The notes under the pieces: generated by a model | What the model was told of the DNA's origin: nothing | Seen by the model: only the letters and a program-made list of their open reading frames with translations | Databases searched by the model: none | Assembly: GCF_964355755.1 (NCBI RefSeq) | Contig: NC_092672.1 | Span: 19,094,501 to 19,158,500, forward strand | Length of the DNA: 64,000 bases | Reading direction: 5' to 3' | From: Antedon mediterranea | Taxonomy: Eukaryota; Echinodermata; Crinoidea; Comatulida; Antedonidae | Made by a program: the position numbers and the translations under genes | Shown: positions 24,601 through 33,600 of the stretch, in pieces | How the letters are laid out: each line of letters opens with the position of its first letter | Numbering within the stretch: the first letter of the stretch is position 1

Positions 24601-27600
24601 GCTTGGTAGGGCTTGATATAACCAATTAAATACAATACAAAACTATCATCAGAACATATCATCATTATATTTAGAATTAAATATTTTAGAAACCAAGGAA
24701 ATAAACTCACCAAGAACCGAGAAGATGATAAGAAAGTAGAAGAGAAGAACCAACATATCAGCGATTGGAGGAAGTGACTGGAAAATCTGCCTGAGCACGC
24801 GGCGTACTCCACCAAGAAAATGGCAATCAATCAGAAATATTGGCCGCAATGCTCTTGTTACACGAAAATGTGATGCTTGCCTTATAATTACAACGATAGC
24901 TTCTAAATACATGATGAATAAGCACATTGCCTGAAGAAAAAACACACAAACACATTATTCTCTCTCATGAAACAGATGGCAATGCAGACTAAATTACCAC
25001 CAGTGCCGATGCCTTAAGTCAAGTCAAAAACAGAAGGTTGCTTGTTTAATGTAAAGTTTAAATAATAAATCTGGGCATGACATACACAAAATAATAGTAA
25101 AAAAACTGTTGATAGGGGTCACTGACTAGAAGGCATAGGGACTTTTAGGGCCTGTTTCTATTGAAAAATAAAAAAAGAACGGTTTTTTGGAAACCGGTTT
25201 CGGCTGTTGTTTATAAATAAAGATCGCGTTGCAGCTCAATTTTTACTCCAATAAAACCGGTTCCGTCCATGTGCGTTCGTTATGAATGACGTCATTATAT
25301 ACACCACAATGCATTCGTTAGGCGGAAGCGCGATTTGATCGAGGTCATGTTTACTTTTTTTCGCATAGCGCGATCCCCAAGAAATAGCATCCATTTCATC
25401 ATAGAAGGGGGAATTATTACCTGAAACGTTATTGTGGTCCTTGGTTAAAGTATAGGTACGTCGCACCCTCTGATATTGTCAAGTTGAACTCGTCTATTTT
25501 TCACACGCTTTACAATATTCTTAAAAACATGTAGGCCTATTAGTATAATACGTGAGTCTTTCTTCCGACTCCCGACAAGTCCCCTCATCTTCTTTCCTTC
25601 ACATATTTTTTACGAACCTCGTAATGGCATCGCTCAACATTTTTTAGTTAAATAAAATACTCACTATCTAGAGAAATAAAAATGACTTAGGCCTAGGTCC
25701 TATCGCGCGAGTTTGACTGCGAGTTGACCGCAATCATCCCAGTGCAGCAGCAGACTGCAGAGTTCAGTTTTTGGGGTCAAATTGAGACCGCGATTGTGTT
25801 GCAGCTAAAAATTGCTCCGCGGAAACCGGTTTCAGAACGGTTCTCTGCGATCGAGACCGCAATCAATTGGGGTTTTTGAAACCATTTTTAAGATCGGTTC
25901 TTTTTTGTGGTTTTTTGTGGGGACCCATTTCTGCTGGCAAGAAAAAACGGTTCTTGAAAAGAACGGTATTCAAAACCGTATTCTCTGCTCTATAGAAACA
26001 GGCCCTTAGATTTTAGTAAAGTCCATGTCCACATGGGTCATAGTCAACTGTTACTCTAGACAGATATGAACATTTAGATTAAGTGCCACTGAACATATGA
26101 AGTAATGACATTGGGATCACCTGACTTTGCAATCTCTAGTAGCGCTCGACTGTGGAGTTATTCCATATTTGGGCCAGTGGAAGTACACATACTTAGGCCA
26201 GGCTAAGTGTGTAGCTTAGGCCTAGCCTAGATCCTGAACGAAGGCTGGTGTCCTAGTGATAAGATCCAGGCCATAACCTGTATTATTAAAAGCTTCATTC
26301 AAAATAACCAATAAAAATCAATAATTCACAGTTTCATAAATATAATTTTACTGTGCTACATTCTCAGAAAATCATCGCAAGATCATTCTCCGCCATGAAT
26401 TTGGTAAACTTTTACAGTTCCAGAGAGTAAAGCCAAAATGCCACTGAACAAAGTGCTCAAATTTGCCAGTTGAGGTGCCAGTCACCTAGAGCATGCGCAT
26501 ATCATAAAAATATGAAATAGGTTAGCAGTCGACATGAAAATCTAAAAGTGCCTATTGCCTTGTCTCATGAGGACCCTATGGACAAAACAAACGAAATACA
26601 AACCAAAAAGGCGCATAATGAAAAAACGTAATAATGTGACCACATGGCTTGGATTATATTATATTAATTGAATATGAATTAAATATGATTAATAATACAA
26701 TTGGGACTTAATATTTCTTTTAAAAAGAGGTAAACTAGCAAGTATGTTCATAGGTCGTTAACAAATTGGCTTTTGCTAAGCTGTATGAATGATGTAACAT
26801 TTAAATTGATATTCTTTAAATTATATTTTAAGATTCTATTACAAACTGATAACATCTGGTTAACAGGTGCCGCATCCAAGCCAAAAATGCAAATATAAAG
26901 GGGGTCCCCCATGTATGATTCTGGTAGAGAAATTAATTTAAAAATTCTGTACCTTAACAGCTGTTCGTTTGTGAGTAAAGAATTGTTTCCATCCCAGCCA
27001 TCTTATTTTCATCCCCAAACCAAGAGCAATTATTGATAAACCAAAAAGTTCCAATGAACCATGCACCTAAAAGAATACAATCATGTAATAAAATGTTAAT
27101 GCAAAAATATTACATTTTTTTATCAATAATAAATAAATAATAAATATTGCATGGTTGACTATTCCGATAGATAACAGTTCAATTAATAATTTTAAAAAAA
27201 GGATTGAATACACAGTCAGCCATGCTGATAACCTTATTGACTATTGAATACACAGTCAGCCATGCTGATAACCTTATTGGCTATTTGCACAGTCAGCAGT
27301 ACCAATAGTAAATGCTACATGCATGGTCTTTGGTACCTATATAAAACTAATACTTGCACGGGTGACCATGCTGATAGCTTAATATCCATTTAATTAACAT
27401 CCATTATTGCAAATGCATTGTACTGTAGGATTATCAACAAACTTGTAGTTTATTCTTTAAAAAAAAATAATACCAATTGAAAGGTTAAACAATTTAAAAG
27501 GCAAATAGACTAGGCTATGAATGAGGTAGGTGCCACCCGGAGAGGTAGAAATTCTCATATAACTTTTCTAGACCAGTTTTTTCTGGGGAATCCAAATATA

Positions 27601-30600
27601 TTGGGTAAACGGGCTGTAACCTGAGAACTTTTGCGTGAGGGCGCTTTTTTCAAAATGGCTGCCAGTTACAGTAGACTATGATATCTTGGCAACCACTGGT
27701 CATAGAGAGTTGATTTTGGTGTCAAATTGTTTGGAATGTACATGTTCCTATTTGATGTAATAGAACATTTTGTCAGAAAATGGCCGGAAATACCTCTATT
27801 GACCTTTGACCCAATATCTAACAGATATCATATCTCCGTAACTACTCGACACAGAAAGTTGTAATTGGTGTCAAACTCTCCAGAATATAGATGTTTATAT
27901 TCAAACTAATAGAACATTATCTGTAAAAATGACCGGAAATAACGTTACTGACCTTTGACCCAAAATGCAAGACATTTCTCTTATCTGATCACGTTAATCC
28001 TGTCAATTAATTCATTTTGTGCCAATTGGAGGTGGACATTCTCATATTATTTTCTGGACCAGTTTTTCATGTGCAATCCGAATATATGAGATAAATAAGC
28101 CATAACAAGGCCAAGAATTTAATTCTCTTTTACTACATACATGCTTCCCTTTAGTGTTTCAGACTGTATGTTGTGTATTAATCTTCAAGATCGCTCACAT
28201 CACTGCAATCTGAAAAGTCTTCATATTCATTATGTGTAAACAGTTCCTGGACATCAGTGGGCATCACTGTCTCAATCCATTTAGGCTCCATTTGTTCGTT
28301 CCATCCATTGTGTGTACTGTTGTTGAAAAAATCATTGACGTCTGCTGATTGCCATTCTTTAGTAATGAAGTTTGCTCTAAGTATATGAAACTCAAGGGTC
28401 TGCTGACATAGTGGCAGTAATGATATATCTGTAATCTTGTTGTGTCTGGAAAACTTTCTGTTGAAGATATCATATCTTGCTTGATTTACACTTTTCCCCT
28501 TCACTCCATACAATGGTGAAACATACTCTTCAAGTTCCTCATACAACTCTTTTGATGGAACATCTGACACTCCAAGGTTGCAGAATGTGTCAACAAATGT
28601 TGCTTTTGATTCCAGAAGCTTCCAGCAGCTACGTTTTCCTTTCCGAACGGAAGCGGAGTTATACTCGTTACCTGTGAAAGCATGGAATCCAATAAGGGAT
28701 GATTTCTGCGCTTTTGTTAAATCAATGTCACTCAATTTCAGTACATTTCGGTATTTCCCAGTGTTTGTATCAATAATTACCCTCTGCCCATCATCTATGA
28801 AATGAGATAGTGAAATGACTGGAATGTCAATGTCTCCAGAATGGGAACGAATTATTGCTACGCCTTGATTGTTATTTGTTAAAGCATGCTTTGCATGCAG
28901 GATGACTTTCGTGTCGGCTTCTTCTTGGCTACTATTAAGCTCCGGAACCAATACAACATCTCAGTTTAGTAACGTAGATGCATTCTTTGTACGATAAAAA
29001 GTAAATAACATCACTCCTCATATCTGTTAGAATGCTTTCTTTCTTTGACACTAGTACACAGCGAATAAGCTCAATTAATCTGGTCTTGTTCTCGCCGTTG
29101 ACAAGGAAATTGTTGAAATCACGGGGCAACTTTGATATTTTTGAGCTTACAATTACTTTTGGTGCAATACCGCGTCTGTTTCTCGCAGTGCTCGACCAGG
29201 ATCCATAACATCATCTCACTTTATTTTCGAATAGTGGGAAGAAACTAGAAATCAAGGCAAATGGGAAAGTAAAAGTAATAAAAGCTAATCGGGATGTTTT
29301 AAGAAAGCTTCTTGCCACCTCAACAAAGCATGGTAGAATAATTGACTTTAAGAAAGCCTTTGAGTATCCACTTACCCCTGTCCCGCTAAGCCTTGCTAAT
29401 GCAGATGGGACAAGACGAACAACTCAGAAAAGTGTCCTAATGGAAATTCTCATCGAAAGTTCAACAGATGTTATAGATCCTGGTCGGGCACTGCCAGCAA
29501 AGGCTACTGTCATTGCCTATGTTGTTGACTTGATGGCATTAATCAGAACATTTACATCTTACCCTGATACGTACGAGGATCTTGTAGCAAAGGTTTTCAA
29601 CAGCATCCCTAAAGGATACAAGCGTGTTGATATTGTTACCGATGCATACCTGCCAAAAAGCATTAAGTCTGTTGAGAGAAACATACGCGGTATTGCACCA
29701 AAAGTAATTGTAAGCTCAACAATATCAAAGTTGGCCGTAATTTCAACAATTTCCTTGCCAACGGCGAGAACAAGACCAGATTGATTGAGCTTATTCGCTG
29801 TGTACTAGTGTCAAAGAAAGAAAGCATTCTAACAGATATGAGGATTGATGTTACCTACTTTTCATCGTACAAAGAATGCATCTACGTTACTAACTGAGAT
29901 GTTGTATTATAATAAATAATAAATAATATATTTATACAGGATAAAACAATCAGATAACAGTGTACCTGTTTTACATTGTGGTCCTGTCTTAATCAAAATA
30001 TACAAAAGAGAAACTTAATTAAATATAATACATAGTATTGTATATTAAAGAGAATATATAATATAGTATAGTATTGGTTCCGGAGCTTAATAGTAGCCGG
30101 AAGAAGAAGCCTACACGAAAGTCATCCTGCATGCAAAGCATGCTTTAACAAATAACAATCAAGGCGTAGCAATAATTCGTTCCCATTCTGGAGACATTGA
30201 TATTCCAGTCATTGCACTATCTCATTTCATAGATGATGGGCAGAGGGTAATTATTGATACAAACACTGGGAAATACCGAAAGGTACTGAAATTGAGTGAC
30301 ATTGATTTAACAAAAGCGCAGAAATCATCCCTTATTGGATTCCATGCTTTCACAGGTAACGATTATAACTCCGCTTTCTTTCGGAAAGGAAAACGTACCT
30401 GCTGGAAGCTTCTGGAATCAAAAGCAAAATTTGTTGACGCATTCTGCAACCTTGGAGTGTCAGATGTTCCATCAAAAGAGTTGTATGAGGAATTTGAAGA
30501 GTATGTTTCACTATTGTATGGAGTGAAGGGGAAAAGTGTAAATCAAGCAAGATATGATACCTTCAACAGAAAGTTTTCCAGACACAACAAGATTACAGAT

Positions 30601-33600
30601 ATATCATTACTGCCACTATGTCAGCAGACCCTTGAGTTTCATATACTTAGAGCAAACTTCATTACTAAAGAATGGCAATCAGCAGACATCAATGATTTTG
30701 TCAACAACAGTACACACAATGGATGGAACGAACAAATGGAGCCTAAATGGATTGAGACAGTGATTCCCACTGATGTCCAGGAACTGTTTACACATAATGA
30801 ATATGAAGACTTTTCAGATTGCAGTGATGTGAGCGATCTTGAAGATTAATACACGACATACAGTCTGAAACACTAAAGGGAAGCATGTATGTAGTAAAAG
30901 AGAATTAAATTCTTGGCCTTGTTATGGCTTATTTATCTCATATATTCGGATTACACATAAAAAACTGGTCCAGAAAATAATATGAGAATGTCAACCTCCA
31001 ATTGGCACAAAATGAATTAATTGACAAGATTAACGTGATCAGATGGGAGAAATGTCTTGCATTTTGGGTCAAAGGTCAGTAACGTTATTTCCGGTCATTT
31101 TTACAGATAATGTTCTATTAGTTTGAATATAAACATCTATTTTCTGGAGAGTTTGACACCAATTACAACTTTCTGTGTCGAGTAGTTACGAAGATATGAT
31201 ATCTGTTAGATATTGGGTCAAAGGTCAATAGAGGTATTTCCGGCCATTTTCTGACAAAATGTTCTATTACATCAAATAGGAACATGTACATTCCAAACAA
31301 TTTGACACCAAAATCAACTCTCTATGACCAGTGGTTGCCAAGATATCATAGTCTACTGTAACTGGCAGCCATTTTGAAAAAAGCGCCCTCACGCGAAAGT
31401 TCTCAGGTTACAGCCCGTTTACCCAATATATTTGGATTCCCCAGAAAAAACTGGTCTAGAAAAGTCATATGAGAATTTCTACCTCTCCGGGTGGCACCTA
31501 CCTCATTCATAGCCTAGTCTAAAAAGAAACAAGTTACATATTATTAAATAAATATATTATTTACTACTTGACTTACATACTCAGTAACTTCAAAGACTTT
31601 TACTGCAGGAGCCTCACATAAAGCAAGTCCCATTATTAAAATAGAAGCAAGCATATCAATAATATAAAACCAAATGTTATGAACAATTAAGTACGCAGGC
31701 AGTGCATCTTGGGTTTGAGGATGAGTATCAAATCTTTCGTTATTTTCTCCTTCCTGTAAATAAATTGCTGCCTCTTGATAGTTTAGTTGCCATCGGTTTT
31801 TCATAGCTTTAATTCTGTTGTTTACGCTTGGTTCATCTTCTTCATCTTCCAAAATACCTATAATCAATAATATGAATAAAAATTAAATTAAATCAAATCT
31901 AATTTTAAACGGTTTGCGTGTTACTGGTTGTATTTGCCTTAAGCATGATCGCAAAGAATTTAAATATATCAAATAATAAAAATAAAAATGTATTTACTCC
32001 AACTGCAGCAAAGATAGAAACATAATCTATAACAATGAAATGTAATTAGTAAAATTATGTATATAAAAAAACTTTCTTAAATTATTAAAAGAAATTAATA
32101 TCTAGAAAAAAGTTTTTTGTTAGATAACACAAATTTCATCAGGACTATTATTCCAACATTTGGGTTGACTGAAGCGAATGTTAAACACTAAGGCATTGGT
32201 ACTGTACATGGTATAGGAATATGCAATAGTTAAATTGAATGAATGGAGTCATTAAAAAGAAAAGAATGCTTAAAAATGATGTCATGAACAAGCATTAATT
32301 GTTGAAAAATATTAATAGCTTATCATAAACCCTAGACCCTATACTATAGCTGTATTTGATTCCAATCGCACAAGCAAATCCTAATTTAAAGTGCGCAAAT
32401 TGTTAAAATCGCATACAACACATGCCATACAAATTTTCCAAATATTCTATTGGTCGGTGTCATAGAATGACATTCTGGCAACAGACTGGTCAGTTATGGC
32501 TGGTCAGTTAAGACTGGTCAGTTATGACTGTTCCTAAGTTATACCTGAGTGGAGTGAAATATTGACACTGTAGTAAATGGAAAGTGAACTAGATCTCACT
32601 TTTCAGCTTCATAACTAATTGAGAAAATTTTTTTCTTTGATACATTATGAACAATGATATCCTTCATTTTTATATTATAAAAGAAATTTAAACTCAATCA
32701 TGTTAAATTTGAGCAAGTTTCAATCCAGTCAGAGAGAGTAACGAGTAAGTATGTCATATTCAACCATCAGAATAGGTTAAAGAATCTTCTCTTCTCTAAT
32801 TAACGTGAAAGGATTAGTCTAGCCAAGCCAAGAGCATGGATTGGACTACAGACAGGCTGCCAGGTGTCATGCTAAATTAGGTTCTATTGTCAAATTAGGT
32901 ACCAAAATTAATTTGGTGTCTAATGTGGCACATTAGGTAAGTTCCATTATCCTTTTTTAAAATTCAGTTTATATAATATAAAGTAAACATATTGAAGATA
33001 GTATTAAACTACAATGTATTATATTGTATTTCCGGTCGTTTTTGGCCAAACTTTTTTATTATCATAAATATAAATATTGGTATTCTGAACAATTTGAGAC
33101 TAAAACCAAGTTTCTATGACAACTGGTTTTTGAGATAATGAAAATATTTAAAGTTGAGGTCATAGGTCAAAAGTCCTACTTCCGGTCATTTTTCACAAAA
33201 AACTTTCATTAGTGTGAATATAAAAATGCATATCGCGAGTACTTTGACACAAAAATTATATTTCGATGTCTGTTAGTTATCGAGAACTGCTAATGCCCTC
33301 AAATATGGACAAAATTGTGTAAAAATGTAAATGAAATTATGTCAAAGGTCAAAAATATCATTTCCGATCATTTTCGGACAAACTTTTGCATTACCATGAA
33401 TATAAATATTGGTATTCTGCATAATTTGAGACTAAAATAAAGTCTCTATGACAACCGGTTTTTGAGATATGGACACCATTTAAAAACAAGGTCATAGGTC
33501 AAAAATCATACTTCTCGTAATTGTATACAAAAAACTTTCATTACAGCATATACAAACATACATATACTGAGTACTTTGGTACCAAAATTATATTTCTACG

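Larger units (their letters stand above)
27506..31521. mobile_element. 4-kb palindromic transposon, two head-to-head copies
   Basis: The left end reads TAGACTAGGCTATGAATGAG and the right end gives the same word when reverse-complemented. The two arms remain highly similar over about 1.7 kb. The left arm carries a minus-strand gene relic (28178-29130) and the right arm the homologous plus-strand relic (29209-30849), with their 5' ends meeting near 29215. Relative to the right copy, the left lacks about 185 bp (at right-arm positions about 29495-29680). Relative to the left, the right has an extra 165 bp at about 29910-30075. No convincing target-site duplication is seen. It lies within TPCN1 intron 2. 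Confidence 0.85.

Noticed and set aside
24570-24830. 86-codon minus frame overlapping TPCN1 exon 4
   Set aside because: It is an alternative frame of the exon; the correct frame gives the conserved S4-S5 sequence.
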